Source: Deltaproteobacteria bacterium (GTDB lineage Bacteria > Desulfobacterota > Dissulfuribacteria > Dissulfuribacterales > UBA5754). From it: a stretch of DNA of 38,260 nucleotides. Shown piece by piece: positions 1 to 8,725 of this stretch (position 1 is the stretch's first letter; each line of letters opens with the position of its first letter). The DNA lies in contig JAINCN010000026.1 in the NCBI GenBank assembly GCA_036574075.1, forward strand, positions 1 through 38,260. Reading direction: 5' to 3'. Both the position numbers and the translations under genes were made by a program. The notes beneath the pieces were generated by a model that was given only the letters and a program-made list of their open reading frames with translations, searched no databases and had not been told where the DNA came from.

Positions 1-198
1 GCTCAAGATCCTCCATGTTCGGGGATCGGAAAAATATTCCCACGGGCGATGGAATACCGCGTGTTTCAGGATCTGTGTGTCATCTAGCCACCACCAGCCC
101 TGTAGGGCGTCGCCATACAGGGAAAAGGTGAGGCATCCGAGGAAGAGAAGGACCAGGATCTTTTCGTGGCGGGATGGCCATGAGAAGGTTGTCCTCAT
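1..198 (-). CDS. N-terminus of an integral membrane protein (partial)
   Basis: An open frame of 66 codons runs from an ATG at 198 off the left edge of the window, so only the start is seen. The translation begins MRTTFSWPSRHEKIL, followed by a hydrophobic helix (about residues 14-32) and then WWWLDDTQIL. A first membrane helix followed by an aromatic stretch and an acidic pair is typical of polytopic GT-C type glycosyltransferases or the TPR-membrane proteins related to them; that assignment is inference from a short fragment. It starts 11 bp after the acyltransferase stop, so it is probably the fourth gene of the same operon. No strong Shine-Dalgarno sequence is visible. Confidence 0.6.
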   Translation of the reverse strand, partial: MRTTFSWPSRHEKILVLLFLGCLTFSLYGDALQGWWWLDDTQILKHAVFHRPWEYFSDPRTWRILS

Positions 199-209
199 AT
201 TCCGGAGCA

Positions 210-1169
210 TCAGCCCCCTTCGGCCGGGGACATTTTGGGGAGTGAATCGACTGCGAACCACCTGCCAGGGGCATTGCGGATGGCCTTCTCGAGGAAGGCG
301 TAGATAACGTCAAGCGCATTTGGCTCTGCGGCTGGGAGAACAGGGCCTCCCTCGATCCGGTAACATCCTGGTGAGACATGACGGCAGACGAATCCCCCTA
401 TATCACTTCCCGTCCTTTCGGCCAGCCTTTGTGGTCCGCCCGCGACCAATCGTCTCATGCCGAAAAAAAGGGGCGTAGATACGGCTCCTCCGGGCGCTGG
501 GGGGACATCCGCGAGGATAACTAGGCATTCCTTTCTCTCGAGGATCTTGTAAAAATGACGCAGTCCCCTTTCCAGGTCCAGTATCTTTCCTCCGTTCATC
601 CATTTTTCCATCGCCCGGTACTTTTTGTGAAAATGATCCCTCACAGGCAAGGCCACCCTCTCGTCCACGATCGCCATGCTCATGGCATTGATCCGGACCC
701 CTGCCTTTCCAAGAAAGGTTATCCCCAAGGAAAAACTGTCATAGTGTGGGGTCAGCAGGACAAGCCCTCTCTCCCTGTGGAGGCATGAATACAAAAAGGA
801 AAAGGGTGCAATCGTGCAGCTTATCTCAGGGACCCGGCCGGCGATGATCAGCCGGCTCTCGTATTCCTCCCTGCTCTCCGTTTCGAAACGCTCCCTTACG
901 AGGGATCGGATGTCTTTCTCATGGGCTTGGGGATACAGGATCCTATATCCGGCATACGTCAACCTTGCCACATGAGGATCTCCTACAGCCACGGACCGCC
1001 AGTCGCGTTTTATCCGGCAGTTCATCCATCCCCTGGCGCGAGCAAGGGCATAGCCCATGGGCAGAGGTAGGATGGCCATCGTCGGGAGGACCGAACGGTA
1101 GTCTAGGGCGTGGAGGGCATGGCAGAATCGGCATGCCTTATTTTTGAAACTTTTCGATAAGTTGACCAT
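210..1169 (-). CDS. LpxL/HtrB-like lysophospholipid acyltransferase family protein
   Basis: 319 aa. The order of elements resembles the lipid A acyltransferase (LpxL/HtrB) superfamily: an N-terminal hydrophobic segment (about 28-46), a central block GLVLLTPHYDSFSLG (about 135-149) in the place of the HX4D/E active-site box, and a distal LVILADVPPAPGG stretch. The histidine (H142) is present, but the residue five positions later is Ser instead of the usual Asp/Glu; an Asp lies at +2. Family members transfer acyl chains to lipid A or similar lipids at the inner membrane; the actual acceptor is unknown here. It lies 14 bp after the GNAT-like gene, in an operon with a polysaccharide-export ATPase, so envelope lipid or glycan acylation fits. 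The call is by motif only. Confidence 0.6.
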   Translation of the reverse strand: MVNLSKSFKNKACRFCHALHALDYRSVLPTMAILPLPMGYALARARGWMNCRIKRDWRSVAVGDPHVARLTYAGYRILYPQAHEKDIRSLVRERFETESREEYESRLIIAGRVPEISCTIAPFSFLYSCLHRERGLVLLTPHYDSFSLGITFLGKAGVRINAMSMAIVDERVALPVRDHFHKKYRAMEKWMNGGKILDLERGLRHFYKILERKECLVILADVPPAPGGAVSTPLFFGMRRLVAGGPQRLAERTGSDIGGFVCRHVSPGCYRIEGGPVLPAAEPNALDVIYAFLEKAIRNAPGRWFAVDSLPKMSPAEGG

Positions 1170-1183
1170 TTTTCAAGGTTTTT

Positions 1184-2203
1184 TTACAGGAAATCCGTAT
1201 CTCCACCCATCAGCCACCACTCTGATCCCTCGATGTCTTCCTCCGGGATCGCAGTGACACGCGACAAGGCAAGAAAAGCGGCATTAACTGTGCTTTCAGC
1301 GCCCGTCTCCTGTAAAACCCTGAAAACGGCCGGCGTGCCCCAGCATGTGAGGACATCCGTCCCGGAGGAGGCCGCAGCTGAAAGCGCCGCGCGAACTGCG
1401 AGGTGCATGGCCCTTCTCGGGCCGATGACATCGAGCAGCTCCGCCTGTTTTCCGTGTAGGCCCATCACGCAGATCGCCTTGCTCTCCCCCCATGGCCATC
1501 TTTTGATCGAAAGGAATATGTATTCGCGGTCGGGACGGGAAAGGAAACGATGACGGAGATATTCCGCATCCCTCACACCCAGCACGAAAAGACCCATGTC
1601 CCTCTCCATGGCCTTCCATGCCCGGGTGACGTCGCGTTCCCAATCCTTCGTATCCGGGGGGAGGAAGGACCAGCGCCATGCAAAGGGAAGCTTGTGGTGG
1701 TCTGTTCGCCAGCGCAACTGGTAGATCGGACCAAAATCACGGTAAAGCCCCAGGGCAACGCCAAGCCGTATGTGCCGTTCATTGGGGAATCCGAAGGTGA
1801 TCTGGTAGGGACGATCCACCCCTGCACGACTTGACAGGAAATGGGATGCGACGTGGTAAAAGGGGCCTTTCCTGGCAGACAGGCCGCGCACCTCCGGCGC
1901 AACCATCACATCCCCGATCTGTATGGCGGATACGGAGACCCCCTTCCATCTCAATTCGCGGGCGAATCCTCCGTAATGGGCAATCAGCCGCCCCTTTTCA
2001 TCCCAAAGTCCGACGGCCTCTCCTCGACCTGGGGCGTATTTCCAGGAAAACCATCGTTCGTGGGGTGTGTAGCCGAAGGCAGAGACAAAAAGCCGGAGGA
2101 CCGCATCTTCATCTTCGAGGCGGACATCCTCAAGGTTGAACGATTGGGTCCCAATCCGGATGGGAATAGGGTGTGAGCTTCGGCTGTTCATACCCTCAGA
2201 CAC
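1184..2203 (-). CDS. GNAT-superfamily acetyltransferase-like protein
   Basis: 339 aa soluble protein. The N-terminal half resembles Eis-type/Acetyltransf_9 GNAT proteins: VRLEDEDAVLRLFVSAFGY at the start, then GLWDEKGRLIAHYGGFARE and IQIGDVMVAPEVRGLSARKG, the last matching the beta4-alpha3 acetyl-CoA binding region (V-x-P-x-x-R-G). FGFPNERHIRLGVALGLY follows, as is common in these proteins. The C-terminal half has a second, weaker GNAT-like fold. Substrate unknown. Its start overlaps the end of the upstream ABC ATPase gene by 8 bp, suggesting translational coupling, and its location suggests acetylation of a sugar or sugar-nucleotide used for a surface glycan; this role is inferred from neighbours. 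Confidence 0.6.
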   Translation of the reverse strand: MSEGMNSRSSHPIPIRIGTQSFNLEDVRLEDEDAVLRLFVSAFGYTPHERWFSWKYAPGRGEAVGLWDEKGRLIAHYGGFARELRWKGVSVSAIQIGDVMVAPEVRGLSARKGPFYHVASHFLSSRAGVDRPYQITFGFPNERHIRLGVALGLYRDFGPIYQLRWRTDHHKLPFAWRWSFLPPDTKDWERDVTRAWKAMERDMGLFVLGVRDAEYLRHRFLSRPDREYIFLSIKRWPWGESKAICVMGLHGKQAELLDVIGPRRAMHLAVRAALSAAASSGTDVLTCWGTPAVFRVLQETGAESTVNAAFLALSRVTAIPEEDIEGSEWWLMGGDTDFL

Positions 2204-3500
2204 AGCCTTGCCAACGATGGGGTAGGTCCACGATTCCCTGGGCGATGTCTTCTTGTGTCACAATAATGGTGACGGCGTGAGGGGCGTGGTCATATACATG
2301 AAGCCCGTTTTCGCACGCAAGAAAAAGGCTTGCGCGATATTCTCCCTTCAGGAGAGGAATCTCCGGAAAGACGATGGCGGCATGCCCCCTCCCATTTTTC
2401 CCCATGGCAACCGTGAGGCCTTCATTGGCAGTACTTGCACTGGTGACAAGGATGCCGGCGGCATTTTCAATTGCGACTGCAACGGTCGGCGGGGGAAGGG
2501 AAGGATCGAGCGCAAACTCCACGGCGAAAGAGATGGTGCTCTTTCGAGAAATTGCGTGGAGCTGCCTTCCCCATTTCCCATCACATGCACCCTGGACCGA
2601 GATGATACGCCCTGGCCGGGATGATTCGGCAAGGGTCGGCGTCGATGATGCCGCAGGCCCTGGGGCGTCAGGAGGGTCCGATTCATTGTGTGTGGAGGTC
2701 TGTTCCCGAATCAATTCGGTTGAATACGCGTTTGTAACGCGTTCGGCCGAATCGAAGAGCCGCATCCTGCCGTTTTCCAGCCATATGGCCCGCTGGCATA
2801 AGGCCTCTATGTAATACATGGAGTGGGAACAGAACAGTATCGTTTTGCCCGCTTTTTTCATGGCCATGATTCGGTCAAAGGATTTTCGGGCAAATGCCCC
2901 GTCTCCCACGGAAAGGGCCTCGTCGATGACAAGGATGTCCGGATCTACGCTCGTTGCGACAGAAAAGGCAAGGCGTACGAACATGCCGCTCGAATACGTC
3001 TTGACCGGCTGGTCTATGAACTCCCCTATGCCGGAAAAGGCCACTATCTCGTCGTAGCGCTTTTCGATCTCCTCCTGGGACAGGCCGAGGATGGCTGCAT
3101 TCATGAAGACGTTTTCGCGCCCCGTGAATTCTGGATTGAATCCGGCTCCCAGCTCCAGGAGCGCCGCAACCCTTCCTTGAGTCTCAAGTGACCCGCAGGT
3201 AGGTGTCAGGGTCCCGCATACGAGTTGAAGTAAGGTGGATTTGCCAGCGCCGTTCCGGCCGATAATGCCAACGACCTCCCCTTTGCGGATATCGAAATCC
3301 AGGTCACGGATGGCCCAAAATTCCCGAAAATATCTCTTGCGGCCACGGGCCAAAAACTGTTTCAGCCGGTCCTGGGGGCGATCATAGATGTGATAGCATT
3401 TTCCCAGGCCCCTGGCCCTGATGACATATTCAGCCTGCATCGGCACGGACTCCGGCTCGGCAGAGAGAGGAGCGGGTTTCTCCTGCGGCAGGCGGATCAT
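2196..3500 (-). CDS. Wzt/KpsT-like polysaccharide-export ABC transporter ATPase
   Basis: 434 aa. Residues about 25-265 form an ABC nucleotide-binding domain of the polysaccharide-export type: Walker A GRNGAGKST (81-89), the subfamily-typical TYSSGMFVRLAFSVA in place of LSGGQ (169-183), Walker B ILVIDEAL and the H-loop FCSHSM. Residues about 290-434 form a beta-rich extension like the Wzt C-terminal domain that recognises the glycan cap in O-antigen export. The partner permease (Wzm) is not next to it; the upstream side is filled with repeat elements. The start used is the first ATG; Met21 (MQAEYVIRARGLGK) would give the more usual N-terminus and is a good alternative. First gene of the leftward envelope operon. 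Confidence 0.88.
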   Translation of the reverse strand: MIRLPQEKPAPLSAEPESVPMQAEYVIRARGLGKCYHIYDRPQDRLKQFLARGRKRYFREFWAIRDLDFDIRKGEVVGIIGRNGAGKSTLLQLVCGTLTPTCGSLETQGRVAALLELGAGFNPEFTGRENVFMNAAILGLSQEEIEKRYDEIVAFSGIGEFIDQPVKTYSSGMFVRLAFSVATSVDPDILVIDEALSVGDGAFARKSFDRIMAMKKAGKTILFCSHSMYYIEALCQRAIWLENGRMRLFDSAERVTNAYSTELIREQTSTHNESDPPDAPGPAASSTPTLAESSRPGRIISVQGACDGKWGRQLHAISRKSTISFAVEFALDPSLPPPTVAVAIENAAGILVTSASTANEGLTVAMGKNGRGHAAIVFPEIPLLKGEYRASLFLACENGLHVYDHAPHAVTIIVTQEDIAQGIVDLPHRWQGCV

Positions 3501-3599
3501 AAGGGGCAGGTATAGGGCGCCTTCCTGCCTTTCGACAGGCAGGATTCCTCAGTTTTTTGAAGGGCATCATATTCCATAGTCCAATGATGAACCAATGAT

Positions 3600-3750
3600 G
3601 ATCACACTGCAAAAACCTCAAATCTGATCCAGATGACAAACCGAGATGCAAGGTGCAAAATTTTTCGAAGAATAATGTATACTTAGCGTGTGCCGCAGCG
3701 ACTGGAAAGATTGAAGCAACGCCGTGAGAATCGGTTTTTCAGCGGAATCA
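3600..3750 (+). repeat. Dispersed repeat family 2, copy a
   Basis: About 150 bp sharing both ends with the reverse complement of 33356-33503. Shared blocks include CTGCAAAAACCTCAA, ATCTGATCC, CGAGATGCAAGG and a terminal TTTTTCAGCGGRATCA. The middle has diverged. A shorter piece is at 13263-13304. It contains no gene. The stretch 3501-3599 holds only a small hairpin (CCTGCCT...AGGCAGG near 3523-3543). Confidence 0.7.
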
Positions 3751-3865
3751 AAGAGTTTTGGTATGATCGACCACAAATTATCACGTCGGACTTGCCTGAG
3801 GGAGGGGATTTCATGCACGGGGCCTGTCTGGTAGTCACGCATGGCAAACAGTGGTAACTTTTTGA

Positions 3866-4030
3866 GAGCCTACGGCCGGGGTATTTGTTCCGTGCGGCAA
3901 ATAGCCTCCTGTCCATGGGGGCAGATTTGCCCTTCGAACCCCATCCGTGAGCGCCTCATTTCATAAATACTCCGGCCGTAGGCTTATGCTGTGAAATCGA
4001 AAGGTTGAGTGCATATCTCACGGATTCAGG
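3866..4030 (-). repeat. MITE-like palindromic element, copy A (one end truncated)
   Basis: Begins at GAGCCTACGGCCGGGG and ends with the terminal repeat CTCACGGATTCAGG at 4030. The other terminal repeat (CCTGAATCCGT) is missing, so this copy is truncated at its 5' (plus-strand) side. It has the inner inverted repeat and both internal hairpins. The orientation puts the asymmetric 35-bp arm (ATGCTGTGAAATCGAAAGG) at the right. Confidence 0.85.
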
Positions 4031-4136
4031 TTGATGCCAAATCGCTCCTTGGTTTCTTCCTATAAGTATGCAATTTTCAGAAAAATTCACTGACAAAAAG
4101 TGGCAGGCATCCAGCCAGCTGACGGAAGAACATGTG

Positions 4137-4961
4137 ATGCCATACCGATCCTGGGATCCATCCGGGAAAAGGGCTCTGGTGTTGGCCCCCCATGCGGATG
4201 ACGAGACATTCGGTTGCGGCGGGACGATTGCCCTGCATGCAGCCTCTGGAGATCCGGTCATGGTGGTCGTGCTCACCGATGGCGCCCGAGGGAATATTTC
4301 ACGCAGGTATCTAGATGCCGAGTACATTCGGATGAGGAGAGACGAGGCCCGCGAGGCCTGCCGGATCCTGGGCGCTGCAGATCCCATTTTCTTGGAATTT
4401 GCAGACCGTTCCTTGTGGGGGGAGATACCGCGGGCGCGTGGCAAATTGATGGAGATTTTGGAGGACTTTCGGCCCGAAAGGATCTATGCCCCGTCTATGC
4501 TGGAATACCATCCCGACCATCGGGCCGCTGCTGCCCTCCTCCTCACGTTCATGGGCGACGTTTCGCCCGATTTGGAGATCGCCTTTTGGGAGATCAATCA
4601 ACCGCTTTGTGTCAACTGTCTGGTTGACATCAGCCCGGTCCTTTCCCAAAAGGAGGCGGCCATCCGGGTTTACAAGACCCAGCTGGAGGAATTGGATTAT
4701 GCAGACCATATCCTTTCCCTCAACCGTTTCCGTGCGATGACTCTTCCCCTCCCTACCACCCACGCCGAGGGCTTTTCCCTCTGGCCTGCCTATGGGATCC
4801 GCCGCTGGCTTTCCTATTTCGACCGCAGCCGAAAACCACCGCGCATGCATGGCTACACAGGCCTTTATGAAAGGCAGCTCCCCTTTCTGGATGTTCACTA
4901 TGGTGTGGAGCCGTCCGTGGCGGGTATCTGCGCCTCGATACATAGTTTTTTTGTGAAATGA
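4137..4961 (+). CDS. PIG-L (LmbE-like) family deacetylase
   Basis: About 274 aa from ATG 4137. The N-terminus ALVLAPHADDETFGCGG carries the zinc-binding A-H-x-D-D-E motif of N-acetylglucosaminyl deacetylases, and YAPSMLEYHPDHRAAAALL carries the second HPDH zinc motif. These enzymes remove N-acetyl groups from GlcNAc-type sugars or small thiols. The start at 4137 is preferred because GGAAGA lies 7-8 bp upstream; an in-frame ATG at 4068 adds 23 residues but has no ribosome site. The stop overlaps the following glycosyltransferase start in ATGA, so the two are coupled. With that neighbour the likely substrate is a lipid-linked or polymeric sugar of the cell surface; this is inference. Confidence 0.9.
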   Translation: MPYRSWDPSGKRALVLAPHADDETFGCGGTIALHAASGDPVMVVVLTDGARGNISRRYLDAEYIRMRRDEAREACRILGAADPIFLEFADRSLWGEIPRARGKLMEILEDFRPERIYAPSMLEYHPDHRAAAALLLTFMGDVSPDLEIAFWEINQPLCVNCLVDISPVLSQKEAAIRVYKTQLEELDYADHILSLNRFRAMTLPLPTTHAEGFSLWPAYGIRRWLSYFDRSRKPPRMHGYTGLYERQLPFLDVHYGVEPSVAGICASIHSFFVK

Positions 4962-7855
4962 GTGGCCTTGTCAGCATCATTGTGCGGACCTTCAATCGCC
5001 CAAGGCTGGTTAGCGAGGCCTTGCAGAGTGTGGCTGCCCAGCAATACCGGCCGATCGAGGTCGTTCTGGTCAATGACGGTGGCCTTACTCCGGATCTGGA
5101 TTCTTTGGGGAAAATCCTCGGAGATATCCCATTGCGATATGTGGGACTTGTGGCCAACACAGGTAGGCCGGCAGCTGCAAACGCAGGACTTCGGGCAGCA
5201 AGCGGTGATGTCATCGGATTTCTCGACGACGACGATATTTTCCTGCCCGCCCATGTCATGCTCCTTCGAAGGGCCATGGAAGAACAGAAGACGCGGGTTG
5301 TTTACAGTTCGGTTCGCGCCGTTTTTTATGACGAAAACGGAAAGCGCAGGGCAGATGGGCCACTTTACGATTCGGATTTCCTCGCATCCCGTCTCCTCTT
5401 CGAGAACTTCATTCCTTTGCATGCGCTCCTTTTTGCCCGTTCGGTCTTCGATGAGGACGTGTTCGACGAAACGCTCGAATTCAATGAAGACTGGGATCTC
5501 CTGATACGTCTGTCGAGAAGGTATACCTTTTACCATGTCCCAGAGATCACGGCCGAATACCGGCTCTTCCCCAAAAATGATGACGAAGACAGGCGCCGCG
5601 TTCACGCCCGCTGGTTTACCCAGGTCTTTGACAGGCATCGCCACCTGGTGACCGGCAGGGATTGGCAGGAGTTTTATCAGGGTTACCTGATCCCTGCCCA
5701 GGAAAAGGAAACGGATTTTCTCAAAGGTCTCCTCCGGAGCGAGCAGGAGAGGCTCGAAGGCCTGCTCAAGGGCAAAGAGGAGGAAAATCGGGTCCTGGAT
5801 GCCGAACTTCGAAAGGTCGCCCTTGAATACAAGGAGCTTGAAGCGAGGTTAGGCCGGCTTACAAAGGATCTGCAGGCTGTATCCGCAGAGAACAAGCGGC
5901 TCGAGACCGAGGTCACCGGATTGAGGCACCAATTGGATATCATCTATGGGTCGCGCTCCTGGAAGCTCACCAAGCCCCTCAGGGAAATGGGGAAGGCATT
6001 TCGGTGGATCCGCTCCCTCTTGGGCTATGTGGTCTCTCATCCCCCTTCGGTCGTCTGTCGCAGGGCCGTCATGGAGTTCTACCGAAGCCCTATGTCCGGC
6101 CCTGTGCTCGGCCTTTTGCCGCCTTCTGTCAAACAGCGGGGCAAGGCCTGGCTGGTTAGGCAGGAGGCCATTTCCGAACCGGTCCTTTCCGTTTCCGATC
6201 CCCGGATCTCCATCATCATCCCTATATACAATCACGCAGATTTTCTGCCCCAGTGTCTCGAGAGCGCCCTGAGCCAGGATTATCCCCATGTGGAGGTAGT
6301 CGCAGTGGACGACGCCTCTACCGATCCCTGCGTCCGGGAGATCCTTGCCAGCTATGCAGATAATCCCCGCCTGAAGGTCTTTACGAACGACCGTAACCAG
6401 GGGATCGCCGAGACCCAGAACAGGGCCTTGGTGGAATCCTCGGGAGACATCATCGCCTTTCTCGACTGTGACGATTATCTGGAAAGGGACGCGGTCTCGA
6501 GCGTTCTCCCCTTCTGGGGCCGTGAGACTGTCTATCTCCACACGGCCCGTATCAACATGGATGCAAACGGCAGGGAGGTTCAGCGCATCTCGTTTGAACA
6601 CCTTCCCCGCAGGGACTACTTCGCCGAGAATCTCGAACGGATGTTTGCCACACATTTCAAACTGATCCGCCGGGATGTCTTTGGGCGGGTCGGACTGTTC
6701 GATCCACGATTCGACTCTGCTCAAGATTACGACATGCTGATGCGGGTGGCCTTTCATTATCCATCGTCATCCTTTGCCTTTGTTCCCCGCTTTGTCTATC
6801 ACCATCGGCTACATTCTGGGCAGACGTCCTCCATCGCCGAGGCACAACAGCGGCGTTTCACCTCTCTCATCCAGGAGGAGGCCCGAAAGCGCCGCTCCAT
6901 CTCCGACGGGACCTATGCCAAAAAGGTGAGCATCATCATGCTTTCATACGGAAAAGGTGAGCAGACGATAGAGGCGCTCGCCAGCATCGCCGAGACCGTC
7001 AGGATACCGATGGAGGTCATCCTTTTTGACAACGGCTCAGATGAAAAGACCGTGCGGCTTTTGAGAAAGGAGGTCACGGCCGAGCGCTACCCCTTTGTCC
7101 GCCTCATTCTCAACCCGGAAAACCTTGGCCCGGCTGCAGGCCGTCGGGAGGCTATCAAGTATGCGACAGGAGATTATCTCATCACTTTCGACAACGACGA
7201 GATCGCCCAGCCCGGTTGGCTGGAAGAGCTCATCGTCCGGGCGGAGACCGATCCGCAGATCGGAGCGGTGGTCTGCCGAGTGTATTTTCCGGACAATCGC
7301 CTCCAGTTTTCTGGAGGAGGAGTGATATATCACGACGATGAACTGGTGGAGCTTTTGCGTTACGATGCCAATCGTCCCTGGTTTGAACTCGGGACCGCCG
7401 GTTTCCGTGAGTGCGACTGGGTACCGATCGGCGCGACCCTTTTTACTGTCTCTCCTGGCCCCTATCTGCATGCAGGCTATCCCAACGCCTTTGAGGATGC
7501 CGGAGTGTCCTTTGCGCTGCGCAGGGCCGGGTATCGCCTCGTGAACGCCCCCGGCGCCCGCGTGCTTCATAATCATTTCCTTTTTCGGGGGGATTTCGGC
7601 ATGAAAAAGGACTATCTTGATTCACGATACAATCAGCGGGGGATGATGCAGTCCCTCGCCTCCTTCTACCAGGAAAACGGTCTCATCCTGTATGATGAAT
7701 ACGTATGGAAAGAAAACGGCCTGGACGCCATCACGCGGGCCGACCTCAAGAAAAGGCTCCGGGCGATCGCCGGGGAAAGGGGAAACGGATATCCGCCGCC
7801 CCCTGCCAGTGTGCAAGGAACCCAGGTCTCACCCATGGAAAAGATCGGCTCATGA
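4958..7855 (+). CDS. Three-domain GT2 glycosyltransferase with coiled coil
   Basis: 965 aa. Three GT-A family 2 domains are visible. Domain 1 (about 4-235) has SIIVRTFNRPRLV and the metal-binding FLDDDD. Domain 2 (about 418-630) has SIIIPIYNHADFL, VDDASTD and FLDCDD. Domain 3 (about 656-900) has SIIMLSYGKGEQT, LFDNGSD and TFDNDE. Between domains 1 and 2 is a Glu/Leu/Lys-rich coiled coil (about 245-325) ending in YGSRSWKLTKPLRE, a signature often seen in O-antigen and capsule glycosyltransferases after such coils. Each domain keeps a DxD-like motif, so three transfer steps by one polypeptide are plausible. Coupled to the PIG-L gene upstream (ATGA) and to the GspC-like gene downstream (ATGA). 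Substrates are not deducible. Confidence 0.92.
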   Translation: MSGLVSIIVRTFNRPRLVSEALQSVAAQQYRPIEVVLVNDGGLTPDLDSLGKILGDIPLRYVGLVANTGRPAAANAGLRAASGDVIGFLDDDDIFLPAHVMLLRRAMEEQKTRVVYSSVRAVFYDENGKRRADGPLYDSDFLASRLLFENFIPLHALLFARSVFDEDVFDETLEFNEDWDLLIRLSRRYTFYHVPEITAEYRLFPKNDDEDRRRVHARWFTQVFDRHRHLVTGRDWQEFYQGYLIPAQEKETDFLKGLLRSEQERLEGLLKGKEEENRVLDAELRKVALEYKELEARLGRLTKDLQAVSAENKRLETEVTGLRHQLDIIYGSRSWKLTKPLREMGKAFRWIRSLLGYVVSHPPSVVCRRAVMEFYRSPMSGPVLGLLPPSVKQRGKAWLVRQEAISEPVLSVSDPRISIIIPIYNHADFLPQCLESALSQDYPHVEVVAVDDASTDPCVREILASYADNPRLKVFTNDRNQGIAETQNRALVESSGDIIAFLDCDDYLERDAVSSVLPFWGRETVYLHTARINMDANGREVQRISFEHLPRRDYFAENLERMFATHFKLIRRDVFGRVGLFDPRFDSAQDYDMLMRVAFHYPSSSFAFVPRFVYHHRLHSGQTSSIAEAQQRRFTSLIQEEARKRRSISDGTYAKKVSIIMLSYGKGEQTIEALASIAETVRIPMEVILFDNGSDEKTVRLLRKEVTAERYPFVRLILNPENLGPAAGRREAIKYATGDYLITFDNDEIAQPGWLEELIVRAETDPQIGAVVCRVYFPDNRLQFSGGGVIYHDDELVELLRYDANRPWFELGTAGFRECDWVPIGATLFTVSPGPYLHAGYPNAFEDAGVSFALRRAGYRLVNAPGARVLHNHFLFRGDFGMKKDYLDSRYNQRGMMQSLASFYQENGLILYDEYVWKENGLDAITRADLKKRLRAIAGERGNGYPPPPASVQGTQVSPMEKIGS

Positions 7856-8601
7856 AAAGACCTTCTGATCATGCGAAGAGATCCCTGGCCGCGTGGGTGG
7901 CATGCATCGCAGCGGCCGTCGGAGGCGCATCCCATTTGGTGTGGATATGGGGCGGCCCCTCTGGATCCGCCTGGGCATCCGCCGAAGTCCCCGCCCGTTC
8001 GGCATGCGAAACGCCCTTCAGCCTTCAGGGGACCGTCGTCTCCGGCGCCTACAAGACGGCCTTTTTCCTCCAGGATGCGCAGGCTTCGGGAGGGACGCTC
8101 CATCGGCTCTCGGAAGGCGAGCGCCTCGATGGATATGAGGTGTACCGCATCATCCCGGATTGCGTTCTCCTTAGAAAGGACGGCCGGATCTGTTCCCTTT
8201 CCCTTTTCGATACACGGCTGAGGTCGGCCCGTCTGCCTGCGCCTTCCGTTCCTGCGCTCCTGGCCACCTCGGCCGCAGATCGCGTTTCGGGTGTTGAAGG
8301 AGGCGGGGAGGCGGGCCCTATAACCCCGCCTTCACAGGAAGAAGGAAAGGGGTCGAGTCCGTCCCCCGCCTCGGCCGATTCCGCTACCGGCGCCGGCTCT
8401 CCAGCTCCATCCTCGAAGGAGGGGGCTGAAAGGGCCGGGAAGGAGGCAGGGGGCGCCCCGTTTTCAAAGACCGGCCCATCCACAGGAGAGAACCCCTTGC
8501 TTCAGCTCTTTAGAGGGGGAAGTAGCGGGTCTTCCCAGCCGCCTCCTCCGCCCCAAGAGAACCCCTTATTCAAACTCTTCGGAGGCGGCAGGGGCAAGTG
8601 A
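7852..8601 (+). CDS. GspC/PilP-like inner-membrane protein with Pro/Gly-rich tail
   Basis: 249 aa from ATG 7852, which overlaps the previous stop (ATGA); longer in-frame starts lie inside the glycosyltransferase and are rejected. An N-terminal helix (about 11-38) is followed by a small beta domain (about 50-125) with FSLQGTVVSGAYKTAFFLQ, YEVYRIIPDCVLLRKDGR and SLSLFD, matching the GspC/PilP homology-region pattern of type II secretion and type IV pilus proteins. The C-terminal half is low-complexity Pro/Ser/Gly sequence ending in two copies of an ENPLxxLF-Gly-rich motif. No PDZ domain and no other secretion genes are seen nearby, so its role is uncertain. Alternative: a generic periplasmic beta domain protein. 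Confidence 0.6.
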   Translation: MKRPSDHAKRSLAAWVACIAAAVGGASHLVWIWGGPSGSAWASAEVPARSACETPFSLQGTVVSGAYKTAFFLQDAQASGGTLHRLSEGERLDGYEVYRIIPDCVLLRKDGRICSLSLFDTRLRSARLPAPSVPALLATSAADRVSGVEGGGEAGPITPPSQEEGKGSSPSPASADSATGAGSPAPSSKEGAERAGKEAGGAPFSKTGPSTGENPLLQLFRGGSSGSSQPPPPPQENPLFKLFGGGRGK

Positions 8602-8631
8602 GACCGGGGAATAGGCATCGGCATCGGTCTC

Positions 8632-8660
8632 TTGCCAATCTCGGATGAGTATTGTATGAA
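8632..8660 (+). promoter_or_regulatory. Possible sigma70 promoter for the foldase gene
   Basis: TTGCCA (8632-8637) and TATGAA (8655-8660) are separated by 17 bp, about 65 bp before the foldase start. The -10 box is only a moderate match. Confidence 0.35.
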
Positions 8661-8725
8661 TTTGCATGTATCCGAAATCAAGGTCTTCTTTCTATGGTAA
8701 GTCCGATACGGAGTGAGAAAGGCCC

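Noticed and set aside
3519-3545. Terminator for a neighbouring gene
   Set aside because: The hairpin CCTGCCT/AGGCAGG has no T run on either strand at the right distance.
7705-7851. N-terminal extension of the GspC-like gene
   Set aside because: It lies wholly inside the glycosyltransferase, and ATG 7852 with the ATGA overlap is a better start.
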